Below, piece by piece: positions 45,202 through 54,828 of a DNA stretch of 64,000 nt; position 1 is the stretch's first letter, and every line of letters starts with the position of its first letter. The stretch lies in the NCBI GenBank assembly GCA_013289955.1, contig JABCYZ010000007.1:1-64000 (forward strand), written 5' to 3'. The notes below the pieces were generated by a model. That model saw nothing but the letters and a program-made list of their open reading frames with translations, did no database searches and was not told where the DNA came from. Both the position numbers and the translations under genes were made by a program. The stretch comes from Acidobacteriota bacterium. GTDB lineage: Bacteria; Acidobacteriota; Terriglobia; Acidiferrales; UBA7541.

Positions 45202-46194
45202 CTACTCCTCGCCGTGTTCGTCCTCACTCAGAGCTTCCAGTTGCGCGTGCCAATCTAGCTCGCGCACGCTATGGGGATTCTCGCGCCAGTTCGGAACGAC
45301 TTTTACGAACAGTCCCAGATAGATCTTTTTATCGACCAGCTGTTCGAGCTCCTTACGCGCTTGCGTGCCGATATTCTTGAGCATCTCGCCCTTGCGGCCG
45401 ATGAGAATTTTCTTCTGGGAGTCCCGCTCCACGTTCATGGTCGCTTCGATGCGCAACAATTTGGGAAGGTCTTCATACTTGTCAACCTTCACGGCAAGCG
45501 CATAGGGCAGTTCGTGATACATCGCCTGGATCGCTTTTTCTCGAACGATCTCGGCCGCGAGAAAACGCTCTGGCTGGTCTGTTACCTGGTCCTCAGGAAA
45601 GTAAGGCTGGCCCTCGGGGAGCAAAGAGAAAATCTCGGCCAGCAACTTTTCGCATCCGCTGCCCTCCAGAGCGGAAATTGGCACGATGGCCGTGAATTGG
45701 AACGCTTTGTTATACGCCTCGATGAGCGGCAAGAGCTTTTCTTTCGCAAGCCCGTCCACCTTGTTCAAAGCCAGTATGGTTTTCCCGGTGAATCGCTTGG
45801 CGCGATCGAGAAGAAAGTCATCAGCATGCGGGGGAGTGCGGCTGGCATCGACCATCAACAGAAGCACGTCGATGCCTTCCAAAGCAGCGGCCACTTCATG
45901 CATCATTTGCCGCCCCAGGGCAGAGTCCGGCGAGTGCAACCCTGGAGTATCGATAAAAACAATTTGGCCCTCGGGCCGCGTTACAAAGCCCTGAATGCGG
46001 TTGCGCGTCGTCTGCGGCTTGGAAGTGACAATCGCGACCTTCTGGCCAACCAGGCGGTTGAGGAGCGTCGACTTCCCCGCGTTGGGACGTCCCACAATCG
46101 CCACGAATCCCGACTTGTGCCCTCCCTTCGGCTCGCTCTTCTCCTCGTTCCCTGCCCCCTCCAGAGTTCTTGTGTAATGTTTCTTCTTCGGCAT
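45202..46194 (-). CDS. era: GTPase Era, 16S rRNA maturation factor
   Basis: 330 residues. G-domain motifs are all present: G1 GRPNAGKST, G3 DTPGLHSPDSALG, G4 NKVD and G5 SALEGSG. A C-terminal KH domain follows (VERDSQKKILIGRKGEMLKNIG) that binds the 3' end of 16S rRNA. A Lys/Glu-rich N-terminal extension of about 25 residues precedes the G domain. Era assists 30S assembly. It usually follows ybeY/corC genes; here a CocE-type hydrolase gene intervenes. Confidence 0.95.
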   Translation of the reverse strand: MPKKKHYTRTLEGAGNEEKSEPKGGHKSGFVAIVGRPNAGKSTLLNRLVGQKVAIVTSKPQTTRNRIQGFVTRPEGQIVFIDTPGLHSPDSALGRQMMHEVAAALEGIDVLLLMVDASRTPPHADDFLLDRAKRFTGKTILALNKVDGLAKEKLLPLIEAYNKAFQFTAIVPISALEGSGCEKLLAEIFSLLPEGQPYFPEDQVTDQPERFLAAEIVREKAIQAMYHELPYALAVKVDKYEDLPKLLRIEATMNVERDSQKKILIGRKGEMLKNIGTQARKELEQLVDKKIYLGLFVKVVPNWRENPHSVRELDWHAQLEALSEDEHGEE

Positions 46195-46198
46195 CCCG

Positions 46199-47989
46199 TT
46201 ACTTTACCACCGGCAACTCGAGCGTGCTCGAATGTTCCGCGTCATGGACCAGAGTGAGGTGCGCCGTCTTCGCGTCCTTCGCGGTTTCGAGCGTGACCAC
46301 GCCTCCGCTGTTGTAATTCTTCTCTCCCGCAGGCGAATTCGGGCAATGCACGAACAGCCGCAAACGGCTTCCCTTTGCGATGCGCCTCGAGAAAAATGTG
46401 AAATTATCGAATACGTATTTCTCCGTCTTCCCGGGCGTCAAGAGTCTTTCCTGCCGCAGCGATTCGCGATACCGCGCGCGCATCGTCGCCGAGGTCAATT
46501 CGACCGAGCCGCCTCCTGGCAAAATTTCATACACAACCACTTCGAGGTCCGTGTCAGGCACGTCCATGCCCAGCCAGATCGTCAGTTTCAGAAAACCCGT
46601 GACCTCCGTGGCTTCATGGAACGGCTCGCTGTGATAGATCGCGCCGTTACCGTAGGTATTCATCAGCGCCCGCTGCGAAGTCAAACCTGCGTCCTCCTCG
46701 ATTTCCTCATCCCCCGGCCGCGTATCGAGCGGATCGTACGTCCACTTGTCCGAAGCCGCTCCTGCCGCGGGCTTCTCCCTGAGCGTCCCGGACTGAAATA
46801 CGCTCCCGGCGTCGCCGTTCGAACCGAGATAGAGCGTCCGCTTCTCGTTCGAAATGCTTTCCAAACTGTCCGCGTACTTCCAATTCTCGGCTCCCTCTCC
46901 GACAACATAGTAGGCCACGCGCTTCTCGAGGAACTCCGGCTTCTTCCCGCTCTTCATCGTCCAGTCGTACCACTCGGTGTGGAGATTATTCAGATCCAGA
47001 ACGCTGGCTTCGCCGAACTTCAGTCCGCCAACTTCCCGCCGCGGTGTTCTTGTCCCGGCATGGTCCCACGGCCCAATGATCAAGTAATGATTTTGTTTCG
47101 CTGCCTCCGTCCCGTATTCCATGTGGCGTTTGTAATACGTGAAGGCGCCGGGTTGGTCGCCATCATAGTGGCCGGTGATCGTCAGGATGGGAACCTGGAT
47201 GCGCTTGTACTGGTCCGGGCTCGGCACCATTAGGTCGTAATAGGTGTCCGGAACAGGATGCTGCATCCATTTCTGGAACACAGCGGAGGGATTTCCTGCG
47301 ATGCGATCGTATTCCTGAAACGCACGATGCTGGTCATAATATTCCCGGGCCCTGGCAACCCAAAAGGCCGAACTGCCGAACAGGCTCGTATTCCCCGTGA
47401 CGCCGCTCGTAAACGATAGCCACTGTTCATCGTAGGGAGAAAAAATATTGTATTGGAAAGGAAAATCCACGCCGGGATGCGCGGCAGCCGCGGGAACGAT
47501 GGTGGCCAGATGCGGGGGAAACTCCTTCAAGGTCGTCCACTGATCGAATCCCGCATAGGAGCCGCCCCACATGGTCACTTTGCCGTTCGAGTAAGGCTGC
47601 TTCGCGAGCCATTCGACGACGTCATAGCCATCTTTTCCTTCATTCCTAAACGGCTCGAACGCTCCGCCGGAATTCCCGCGGCCGCGCACATCGACCAGCG
47701 CATAAACGTATCCATGCTGCGCGAAATACATCGCGCGGTCCGTATAGCTGTCGCCGATGTAGGGCGTCAGGGTGAAGATGACGGGCACCGGATCCTTCTG
47801 TCCGAGCGGCTGGAATATCGTGGCGTTGAGCATCACGCCGTCGCGCATCGGAATTTTCACGCCCCAGAGCATCTTGGGGATTGGCAGCGCGGACGCGCCG
47901 GATTCTTGCGCCAGGCTTTGCGTGGCGCACATGCCGCCACAAAGCATGGCAAGAAGAATCACTCGAAGTACAATCTTGGTCGCTCTCAT
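46199..47989 (-). CDS. Secreted CocE/NonD-family hydrolase (S15-like)
   Basis: About 596 residues with a signal peptide (VLRVILLAMLCGGMCATQSLA). The alpha/beta hydrolase domain has the nucleophile in MWGGSYAGFDQW, a catalytic Asp in TGHYDGDQPG and His in IGPWDHAGT. A C-terminal jelly-roll domain (VTGFLKLTIWLGMDVPDTDL) is the PepX_C type. Members are cocaine-esterase, glutaryl-7-ACA acylase or Xaa-Pro dipeptidyl-peptidase relatives; the substrate is not predictable. ATG 47989 with GGAGG is preferred over 48037. It ends 4 bp before era, so it is likely cotranscribed, although functionally unrelated. Confidence 0.9.
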   Translation of the reverse strand: MRATKIVLRVILLAMLCGGMCATQSLAQESGASALPIPKMLWGVKIPMRDGVMLNATIFQPLGQKDPVPVIFTLTPYIGDSYTDRAMYFAQHGYVYALVDVRGRGNSGGAFEPFRNEGKDGYDVVEWLAKQPYSNGKVTMWGGSYAGFDQWTTLKEFPPHLATIVPAAAAHPGVDFPFQYNIFSPYDEQWLSFTSGVTGNTSLFGSSAFWVARAREYYDQHRAFQEYDRIAGNPSAVFQKWMQHPVPDTYYDLMVPSPDQYKRIQVPILTITGHYDGDQPGAFTYYKRHMEYGTEAAKQNHYLIIGPWDHAGTRTPRREVGGLKFGEASVLDLNNLHTEWYDWTMKSGKKPEFLEKRVAYYVVGEGAENWKYADSLESISNEKRTLYLGSNGDAGSVFQSGTLREKPAAGAASDKWTYDPLDTRPGDEEIEEDAGLTSQRALMNTYGNGAIYHSEPFHEATEVTGFLKLTIWLGMDVPDTDLEVVVYEILPGGGSVELTSATMRARYRESLRQERLLTPGKTEKYVFDNFTFFSRRIAKGSRLRLFVHCPNSPAGEKNYNSGGVVTLETAKDAKTAHLTLVHDAEHSSTLELPVVK

Positions 47990-48122
47990 GGCACTGCCTC
48001 CGCCGGAACACCGGTCATTCCGTTCGAATCGGCACATCCGGGCACACGCATGTTAGCGCTTCAGGGAAGGAATTCCTACAAGGAGAAACAAACGTTTCAA
48101 TGCAAAAAAGGCGGCCAGGAAT

Positions 48123-49418
48123 TCAGGAAGGTGCCTTCGCTGGCGTCGCGGCCACCCGTTTTCGGATCCTGAGCCGCAGCACTTTTCTCTGGTTCGCTTC
48201 CAGAACTTCGAAGCGGTAGCCCTCCAGCTCGACCTTGTCGCCGGGCGCCGGCACTTTGCCGGAAACATGGCTGAGCAATCCGGCGATCGTTGTGACCGTC
48301 TCATCAGCGTCTTCGCCGAAGCTCACGCCCAATAATTCCTCAACGTCGCGAATGGCCATACTGCCGCGCATCACCAAGCCGCCGTCCGCTTCGCGCACGA
48401 CGTCCGGCGCGGGCGGCTTCCCGCCGTTCCACCTTTCGCCCACGATCTCTTCGACGAGGTCCTCGACCGTAGCGATTCCCGCCACCGATCCATGCTCATC
48501 GATGATCACTGCCAGGGGCTGGCCCTTTTGCCGCATCTCGCGCAATAACTCCGACCCGGCTTTCGTCTCCGGCATAAAGAGCACCGGCCGCACCAATTCG
48601 CGCACTTTTCTTTTTGGCAGATCCTGGTCGGCGATGTGCAACAAATCCTGCGCGTGCACGACGCCAAAAATGTCGTCCAAAGAATTTTCATACACCGGCA
48701 TCTTCGAGAATTTTTTCTCGACAAACTTCGCGTGCAGCTCTTCGAGTGTGGCCTCCGCCGCAATCGCGACGATGTCTGGCCGGGGCGTCATCACTTCGCG
48801 CACGCGTTTGTCGCTGAATTCCACGACTTGTTCGATGAGGTCCGCTTGATCCGCCGCGATGATGCCCTCTTCTTCAGCCGCCTCCACCAGCGCCTCGATC
48901 CTCTCTTCGGTGCGCTGCTCTTGCGTCATCTCCGGCTCTTGTTCCGAGATGCGCGCCAGAGACTCTGCCCCTTCCAGGAACACGCGCACCGGCCACACAA
49001 TCCACATGGCCGCCCGGATGAATGGCAGCAACGGCAGCAGCCAGCGGCCCGTCGTGCGGTACAGGAGCATGTCGGGGACGAAGTGCATGGCGATCACAAC
49101 TTCCAGCGTCAGGAACACACAAAATTCGATCAGCGATTCCCATGTGCCCGATACGAAGTAGAAGACGCCGCGCGTTGTCTCAAGCACCAGGAACGCCAGC
49201 CAGAAATGTCCCAGGATGCGAAATGTGCGGCCGCCGCTGCGGCGCTTGATGCGCAGCTTGGGCTCGATCTCGGCTTCAAAGATCTCCAGATGTTCGTGGA
49301 CGCGCCCGGTGTTCATGCGCCCGAGTTCGCGATAGATCAGCGTGAGGTAGGAAAAGATGGGCAGGCCAAAGGCGAGGAGGACAACGCCCAGAACGTAGAC
49401 AAACCGATAGGTATTCAT
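48123..49418 (-). CDS. CorC/HlyC-type CBS-domain membrane protein
   Basis: 431 residues. N-terminal membrane helices (FVYVLGVVLLAFGLPIFSYL; FWLAFLVLETTRGVFYFVSG; a third near 85-105) are followed by two CBS domains (VMTPRPDIVAIAAEATLEEL, then VRPVLFMPETKAGSELLREM) and a C-terminal CorC_HlyC domain. Relatives take part in Mg/Co efflux. The membrane part is shorter than a full CNNM domain. It overlaps the ybeY start by four bases and is the third gene of the phoH-ybeY-corC unit. Confidence 0.88.
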   Translation of the reverse strand: MNTYRFVYVLGVVLLAFGLPIFSYLTLIYRELGRMNTGRVHEHLEIFEAEIEPKLRIKRRSGGRTFRILGHFWLAFLVLETTRGVFYFVSGTWESLIEFCVFLTLEVVIAMHFVPDMLLYRTTGRWLLPLLPFIRAAMWIVWPVRVFLEGAESLARISEQEPEMTQEQRTEERIEALVEAAEEEGIIAADQADLIEQVVEFSDKRVREVMTPRPDIVAIAAEATLEELHAKFVEKKFSKMPVYENSLDDIFGVVHAQDLLHIADQDLPKRKVRELVRPVLFMPETKAGSELLREMRQKGQPLAVIIDEHGSVAGIATVEDLVEEIVGERWNGGKPPAPDVVREADGGLVMRGSMAIRDVEELLGVSFGEDADETVTTIAGLLSHVSGKVPAPGDKVELEGYRFEVLEANQRKVLRLRIRKRVAATPAKAPS

Positions 49419-49885
49419 GCCAGCCCGAATCTTCGCCGCATTCTTTGCTCGATGCGGTTCATCTCGCCGCGGTCGGTTTCGTGGTCATAGCCCAGCAAAT
49501 GCAGGACGCCGTGTAGGATCAGCACTCGCAATTCATTTCTCAAACTTCGCCCATTTTTCTTCGCATAGCGCCGCGCCGTCGCGGGCGCAATGGCAATATC
49601 CCCCAAATACTGCTCCGGGGCCGCCGCCTTCGGCTTCGCTCGACGTTTCGCCGTGCTCTCTGCGTAAGTTCCTTTCCGTCCTTTTTTATCTGCCGGAAAC
49701 GACAACACATCTGTCGGCCCTTTCTTCCTCAGAAAGGCTTCGTTCAACCTCGCCATCTCGGCATCGCTAACCAAACAAACCGTCAAGGCCGAAACGCCGA
49801 GGTGCAACTCCCGCTCCACACGACGTAAAAACAATTCGAGAGGCTGCCGCGCGGCGCGGACCGCACGCTGGCGGTTTAAAATCAT
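49415..49885 (-). CDS. ybeY: Endoribonuclease YbeY, rRNA maturation
   Basis: 156 residues with the signature HGVLHLLGYDHETDRGEM, giving three zinc-binding His, and the preceding FLRKKGPTDVLSFP block. It acts in 16S rRNA 3'-end processing and ribosome quality control. A Lys/Arg/Ala-rich insertion of about 25 residues lies between the two blocks (near nt 49600-49680), longer than in most relatives. It overlaps phoH and the corC-like gene by four bases each, which shows tight translational coupling. Confidence 0.94.
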   Translation of the reverse strand: MILNRQRAVRAARQPLELFLRRVERELHLGVSALTVCLVSDAEMARLNEAFLRKKGPTDVLSFPADKKGRKGTYAESTAKRRAKPKAAAPEQYLGDIAIAPATARRYAKKNGRSLRNELRVLILHGVLHLLGYDHETDRGEMNRIEQRMRRRFGLA

Positions 49886-50937
49886 GCTCGCTGAGTTTCT
49901 CTATTCGGGTCTTTCCCGGTTGCATCCACCGAAGTTCCCGTCACCGGCTTGCTGCTCGCGGCGCTGCTTCCCGGATTCCCGCCGCGCTGCGGATGCTGGA
50001 CGTCATACTCCTCATAAGCACGAATAATCTGTTGCACCAGATTGTGCCGCACCACATCCTTCTCGCCGAACTGCACCACGCCAATCCCTTCGATCTTTCC
50101 GCAGACTTCCAGCGCCTCGATCAACCCGGACTTTTTCCCCTGCGGCAAATCGATCTGCGTGGTGTCGCCGGTAATGACCGCCTTTGAATTAAATCCCAGC
50201 CGCGTCAAAAACATTTTCATTTGTTCGCTGGTCGTATTCTGGGCCTCATCCAGAATCACGAACGAATCATTCAGCGTCCTTCCGCGCATAAAGGCCAGCG
50301 GCGCGACCTCGATAATTCCCTTCTCCAGAAATCTTTCGAGCTTGTCCGCATCCAGCATGTCGTAAAGCGCGTCGTACAGCGGCCGCATATAAGGATCGAT
50401 CTTCTGCTGCAGCGTTCCCGGCAAAAAACCCAGCCGCTCCCCCGCTTCCACCGCAGGCCGCGCCAAAATAATCCGGTTCACCTGCTTCGTCAGCAGCGCG
50501 CTCACCGCCATCGCCACCGCAATGTAGGTCTTTCCCGTTCCCCCCGGTCCAATACCAAACATCATGTCGTGCTTCTCAATCTCTTCCATGTACCGCTTCT
50601 GGCTCGCGTTTTTCGGCGTGACCTGCTTCTTCCCAAACGCTCGGATCCGCGCCGGCTCAAACATCCCGCGCGGCGACTCGTGCGGCTCTTCGGTAGCCAC
50701 GCGCATCAGCGACTTCACTTCGGCGCTCGAAAGCGACCGCCCGTGCCGCGTCAGATGGTTATATTCCTCGACGATCTTCACTGCCTGGTCCACGCTTTCC
50801 TGCTCGCCTTCGATCGTCAGCCGCGTGTCGTGCAAATGCGTGCGCACGTGAAGCGAATCCTCCAGCAAACGCACATTTTCATCGAGCGTGCCGAAGAACG
50901 GTTCAATTTTTCCGGATATGTGAACGGTACGTCTCAT
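49882..50937 (-). CDS. phoH: PhoH-family ATPase
   Basis: About 351 residues. A small N-terminal KH-like part (HLHDTRLTIEGEQESVDQAV in its coding frame) precedes the PhoH ATPase with Walker A GIGPGGTGKT and Walker B FVILDEAQNTT, plus TRLGFNSKAVITGD. It is thought to act with YbeY in RNA metabolism. ATG 50937 (MRRTVHISG) matches family starts, although no Shine-Dalgarno is visible; an AGGAGGA further upstream has no in-frame ATG near it. The C-terminal 40 residues are Gly/Ser/Thr-rich and disordered. Confidence 0.9.
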   Translation of the reverse strand: MRRTVHISGKIEPFFGTLDENVRLLEDSLHVRTHLHDTRLTIEGEQESVDQAVKIVEEYNHLTRHGRSLSSAEVKSLMRVATEEPHESPRGMFEPARIRAFGKKQVTPKNASQKRYMEEIEKHDMMFGIGPGGTGKTYIAVAMAVSALLTKQVNRIILARPAVEAGERLGFLPGTLQQKIDPYMRPLYDALYDMLDADKLERFLEKGIIEVAPLAFMRGRTLNDSFVILDEAQNTTSEQMKMFLTRLGFNSKAVITGDTTQIDLPQGKKSGLIEALEVCGKIEGIGVVQFGEKDVVRHNLVQQIIRAYEEYDVQHPQRGGNPGSSAASSKPVTGTSVDATGKDPNRETQRA

Positions 50938-51298
50938 CCAAGTGGAAGGTCTGCCTGTCAGGGAAGCCGGGTGGCCGATGGGATTCCTCCTCAAGATCGG
51001 TGACGATAGAACAGTCAACTCAGGAAGAAACTTCTTACACCCTAACGCACCACCGCCCCATGGTCAAGTTACGCGCTAGTTATAATATACATTTAATGAA
51101 GCACCCCCGCAGCTAGCTCCGGCATCTAAACCATTGTCACACAAACGTTTCGAGCCTGCCTGCTCGTATCCCGATCGTAACCTGTCCTCTGGTACGAACG
51201 CGCTATAGACCGGTACTTCCGGCAACGCGAAGATGTCCCTGGACGCTGACAAAGAAACTTCGCTACGAATTCTCATCACTGAGGGGTGAGTAGAAATC
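50938..51298. other. Divergent phoH / SH3-like gene intergenic region
   Basis: About 360 bases without a gene. TATAAT occurs at 51081-51086, without a good -35 on either strand. GGGGTGAG near 51283 is the likely ribosome binding site of the next gene. Confidence 0.45.
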
Positions 51299-52225
51299 AT
51301 GAGAAGCAAACTCTGGATGGCGGGTGCATTGCTAAGCCTGGCGGTCGCCCTGCCTTCTTCTGCCGCAGACTCTGGCTCCGCTTCTGCCCCGGTTCCGGGC
51401 GTTCTTCACAGCACGGTGGTGTGCCGCGGCGCGCAAAATGTTCCCGTGACCGTCGACGCCGAGCAGGCTTTGCCTATGCACCTTGTCGCCCAGCTGAATT
51501 GCGGCGACGTTGTGGTCTTGCTCTCGGATCTCGAGGGCTACACGGTGAACGTTCGCACCGCCGAAGGTAAGACTGGCTATATCGCGCGCATGTATCTCGG
51601 TGCGGCTGCTCCGGCTCCCGCAAAGCCAATCCCGGCTTCTCCGACGGTCGAAGCCGCCGACAAGTCGAACGGCATCGCCCGCTGGCAATTGGGGGCTCCA
51701 GGGACCGACCACTTCTACAACGGCCGAGCGATGGTCGAATCATTGACCGCGAATGGCATCACCGTACAGGTTTCCCTGCAAGATACGGGCTGGAAATTGC
51801 GGGCAACGGTGGCCATCGCCAACGCCAGCGGCGCCGAAGTCCACTATAATCCATCCAATTTCACGCTCGACGAGTTGACGCCGCGGCTACGCCCTCTCCG
51901 CTATCAGAATCCGGAAGATCTCGGCAAAACGAGGACTCATCTCGTGTATGCAACGACGGCCAGTGCGGTTGCGCCAGCTTCGGCCGTGTACACCGACGCC
52001 GCCCCTCAGACGCGAAGAGTCATTGTCTCCGCGCCGAACTTTCTGGCGGAACAATCACTGCCTGACCGGGCTTCCGCGCTCTTTGAAGGAACCCTCGGGC
52101 CGCACGAAAAATCCGCCGGCTCCGTCTGGTTCGAGCGCGACAGAAATTCCCAGCAGCTTAACCTGCGCATCTTTGTCGGCAATCAAATCTTCGAATTCCC
52201 GCTTTCCTTCCCTCAGCACAACTAG
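51299..52225 (+). CDS. Secreted protein with bacterial SH3-like domain
   Basis: 308 residues. The signal peptide is clear (LWMAGALLSLAVALPSSAAD). Residues 40-100 look like a bacterial SH3 domain (VVLLSDLEGYTVNVRTAEGKTGYIARMYL), followed by a Pro/Ala linker and a beta-rich C-terminal domain of about 170 residues that I do not recognise. Periplasmic or outer-envelope location is expected. It stands alone, with a strong terminator 36 bp after its stop. No catalytic motif is visible. Confidence 0.75.
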   Translation: MRSKLWMAGALLSLAVALPSSAADSGSASAPVPGVLHSTVVCRGAQNVPVTVDAEQALPMHLVAQLNCGDVVVLLSDLEGYTVNVRTAEGKTGYIARMYLGAAAPAPAKPIPASPTVEAADKSNGIARWQLGAPGTDHFYNGRAMVESLTANGITVQVSLQDTGWKLRATVAIANASGAEVHYNPSNFTLDELTPRLRPLRYQNPEDLGKTRTHLVYATTASAVAPASAVYTDAAPQTRRVIVSAPNFLAEQSLPDRASALFEGTLGPHEKSAGSVWFERDRNSQQLNLRIFVGNQIFEFPLSFPQHN

Positions 52226-52260
52226 GCAGAGCGCGCACGCCGCGCGCAAGCACGACCCCG

Positions 52261-52292
52261 CCCCGCACTCTCCCCCCGGAGTGCGGGGTTCT
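52261..52292 (+). terminator. Rho-independent terminator
   Basis: CCCCGCACTC (52261-52270) pairs with GAGTGCGGGG (52279-52288), an exact 10-bp stem, followed by TTCTTCATTT. It ends the SH3-like protein gene. Confidence 0.85.
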
Positions 52293-52481
52293 TCATTTCT
52301 GCCCTCGAATCCTCGCATCCCAACTTCTGATCGCCCCCGTGTTGGCACAGCTCCACAACTTGACCGCGGTCTGAAAACTGCGAGCCAATCCCTACTTGTA
52401 TCCGGCCAGATTCATGAAACCGCGCTACGAGAGTTAGCAGTTCTCGAGAACCAGCTGATCGGCACATCTCGAGGAGGGCGT

Positions 52482-52922
52482 TCACCCGGAGTTTCCGGGC
52501 AAACGCTGCCAAATCAATTCGAAAGTCTGGATTTTTCCGCCATCGGGCATTGGTGGCGTAGCCAATACGAGTCGCTCACCGTCAAACTTGATACTGCGAA
52601 GCAAGTCCGTGTGCACCCAGTCTTCGATGGAGGAGATTTCCACGTGATGGATTACTTTGTCACCATGGAGCGTAAATCGTCCGGCATAGGCAACAAAGGT
52701 CCTGAAAGCCTCGGCTTGCTCCTCCGCTGGCGCAGCAAGGGGGTCGCTCGAGGAAAGACGTTTTCGTCCGCCGTAGCTGACCATCGCTGTCACTCTGCCG
52801 TCATGGGTATAGGTGAGAAAACCCAGAGGGCTTGGGCCGAACGGGGTGTCGTTTCGTTCTCCGCTAGCCGTTGCGCTTGAGGCTGATACCAGTTTCCAGG
52901 TGCCCAGGAGTCTGTCGAGCAT
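52482..52922 (-). CDS. Lipocalin-like domain protein
   Basis: 146 residues. LLGTWKLVSASSA at the N-terminus, FLTYTHDGRVTAMVSYGGRK, a central YAGRFTLHGDKVIHHVEI and the C-terminal LATPPMPDGG fit the lipocalin_5 family of small beta-barrel proteins, often of unknown ligand. No signal peptide is visible. The ATG at 52922 lacks a Shine-Dalgarno, so the start is less certain. The gene is isolated between two intergenic gaps. Confidence 0.78.
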   Translation of the reverse strand: MLDRLLGTWKLVSASSATASGERNDTPFGPSPLGFLTYTHDGRVTAMVSYGGRKRLSSSDPLAAPAEEQAEAFRTFVAYAGRFTLHGDKVIHHVEISSIEDWVHTDLLRSIKFDGERLVLATPPMPDGGKIQTFELIWQRLPGNSG

Positions 52923-53337
52923 CTGCGCTCACAAGGAGAAAACTGGAAGCGAAGCGGCAGATGGAATGGCAGCTCTCATCTTAAATCTCCTCTTATCTAT
53001 CGGCCGAGGTTACGCCGCTCGTCGAAACTCTGAACCGCATCCTAACAGGCCGATACCAATTTTGCTTCGGGATGTTTGCCGGGTGAGCGTCGCCGACCGC
53101 CTGCCGCAAAAATTCGCCATTGCCTGATAATTCGTATTACCGCAGCAGCTGAAATGTGCTTCGGCACTTCTCAAGTCAGGACGTTTCCTCACGATTTGGC
53201 AAGGATGGGCGGCTCGGATGGTTTTTGCGGGCAAGTCGCTGAAGAAATGGTGCTTACTCCCATTTGCGAGGCGTACGGTCTTATTTCGATAGCGTGGGGC
53301 GCGACTAAAAACCACGATCCCTTGTCTTCCCATCATC
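52923..53337. other. Intergenic stretch without recognised content
   Basis: About 415 bases between the lipocalin-like and AAA ATPase genes. Frames here are short and lack domains, and I see no promoter or terminator strong enough to call. Confidence 0.5.
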
Positions 53338-54828
53338 TCAATCCGCCGGCGCCGCCCGCGTCTTGGCCCACTGACGGATCGATTCCACTTCTTCCGCACG
53401 CGTGACGCTCAATGGTTGCGTCGCACGGATCTCCGATAGAAGAACGTCCGTCGTTAATTGCTGTTTCTGTGCAAACGCCGAGTACAGCCCCGCAACAATC
53501 ACCTGTTCGATTTCCGCGCCGGAGAACCCTGCGCTTCCCGTGGCTAGCCTGGCGAGGTCAAATGCCGTTACGTCCCGCCCGCGTTTTTTCAAATGCAACT
53601 GAAACAGCGCCGCCCGCACTTCCGCATCCGGCAAATCCACAAAAAATATCTCGTCGAACCTCCCCTTGCGCATCATCTCCGGCGGCAAAACCGTGATGTT
53701 ATTGGAGGTCGCCGCCAGAAACACGCCGCTCTCCCGGTCCTGCATCCACGTCAGCAGCGTCGCCAGCAGCCGCTGCGACAATCCCGCGTCTGCATCACCG
53801 CTCGAACCAGCCGAAGCAAACGCCTTCTCAATCTCGTCGATCCACAGCACCATGGGCGCGAGCTTCTGCGCCAGTTCGAGCGCCTTGTGCAGCTTCTTTT
53901 CGCTCTCGCCTACAAACTTGTCGTACAGCGCGCCAGCATCCAGCCGCGCCAGTTCGAATCCCCATTCGCCCGCCACCGCCCGCGCCGCGAGGCTCTTCCC
54001 GCATCCTTGCACGCCGGTTATCAAAATTCCCTTTGGCGGTACCAGCCCAAATCTCTGTCCCTCCGGCGTTAAAGCGCTCTTGCGTTTCGCGATCCATTCC
54101 CGCAATCGCTTCAGTCCGGCCACATCCCCAAAAGACGCATCGCGCCGCACCGTCTCAATGAGACCGTCACTCTTCAGGGCCTGGCGCTTGGCATCCAGCA
54201 CGTCATCGAGCAGTCCCGCATCGGCTTTGCCTCGCGACAGAATGCACATCCGAAGCGTGCGTATGGCCTCTTCTTCAGAAAGCCCGCAAAGGTTTCGCGC
54301 GACCTGGCTCATTCCCGCAACATCCAGCGACACCGGTATGTGTTGCTCGCGGTTTGTTTCCGCGAGCACGCGTTTCACACCAGGCAACAATTCCTCCGCC
54401 GTTGGCAAGCCCAACTGAAAGGGCGCTGCTTCCGACGTCAGCTCCGCCGGCAATTCGAGCGACGCCGCCGAAATCACAATGGCTCGCCGCACGGTCCGGA
54501 ACTTCTCCGCCAAATCCCGCAAACGACGGCAGATTCGGTCGTTGTCGCAATACCGCGCAAAATCCTTTAGCAAGAAGATCGCGTCGCCCTGAATCAACGG
54601 AATGTTTGCCAGAGCCTGCTCCGGCTGCTCGGTGTTGTAGATGGCCGCACCGTGATATTTCGACAGTCCCTTCGTGACGCTCCATTCATAGAGCGGTACC
54701 GCCAGTTCGGCCGCCAGTTCCATCAACAACAGCTCGAAGCGCTCTTCTTCCGCCGTCTCGACGGTAATGATGGGGTGCCGCGAATTGACTAGCAGCCGCA
54801 ACTCGTCATGTTTGTTAGGTTTGGGCAT
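53338..54828 (-). CDS. AAA-family ATPase, Ycf46-like
   Basis: 496 residues. The N-terminal half is a degenerate AAA-like region without Walker A. The C-terminal half is a complete AAA module: GVQGCGKSLAARAVA (Walker A), VLWIDEIEKAF (Walker B), sensor-1 Asn in LAATSNN, and an arginine finger in MMRKGRFDEIFFVDLP, ending with the four-helix lid. The arrangement matches Ycf46-type proteins, which have a role in CO2 uptake in cyanobacteria and unknown roles elsewhere. ATG 54828 is used; a GTG one codon upstream is possible. No operon partner. Confidence 0.88.
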   Translation of the reverse strand: MPKPNKHDELRLLVNSRHPIITVETAEEERFELLLMELAAELAVPLYEWSVTKGLSKYHGAAIYNTEQPEQALANIPLIQGDAIFLLKDFARYCDNDRICRRLRDLAEKFRTVRRAIVISAASLELPAELTSEAAPFQLGLPTAEELLPGVKRVLAETNREQHIPVSLDVAGMSQVARNLCGLSEEEAIRTLRMCILSRGKADAGLLDDVLDAKRQALKSDGLIETVRRDASFGDVAGLKRLREWIAKRKSALTPEGQRFGLVPPKGILITGVQGCGKSLAARAVAGEWGFELARLDAGALYDKFVGESEKKLHKALELAQKLAPMVLWIDEIEKAFASAGSSGDADAGLSQRLLATLLTWMQDRESGVFLAATSNNITVLPPEMMRKGRFDEIFFVDLPDAEVRAALFQLHLKKRGRDVTAFDLARLATGSAGFSGAEIEQVIVAGLYSAFAQKQQLTTDVLLSEIRATQPLSVTRAEEVESIRQWAKTRAAPAD

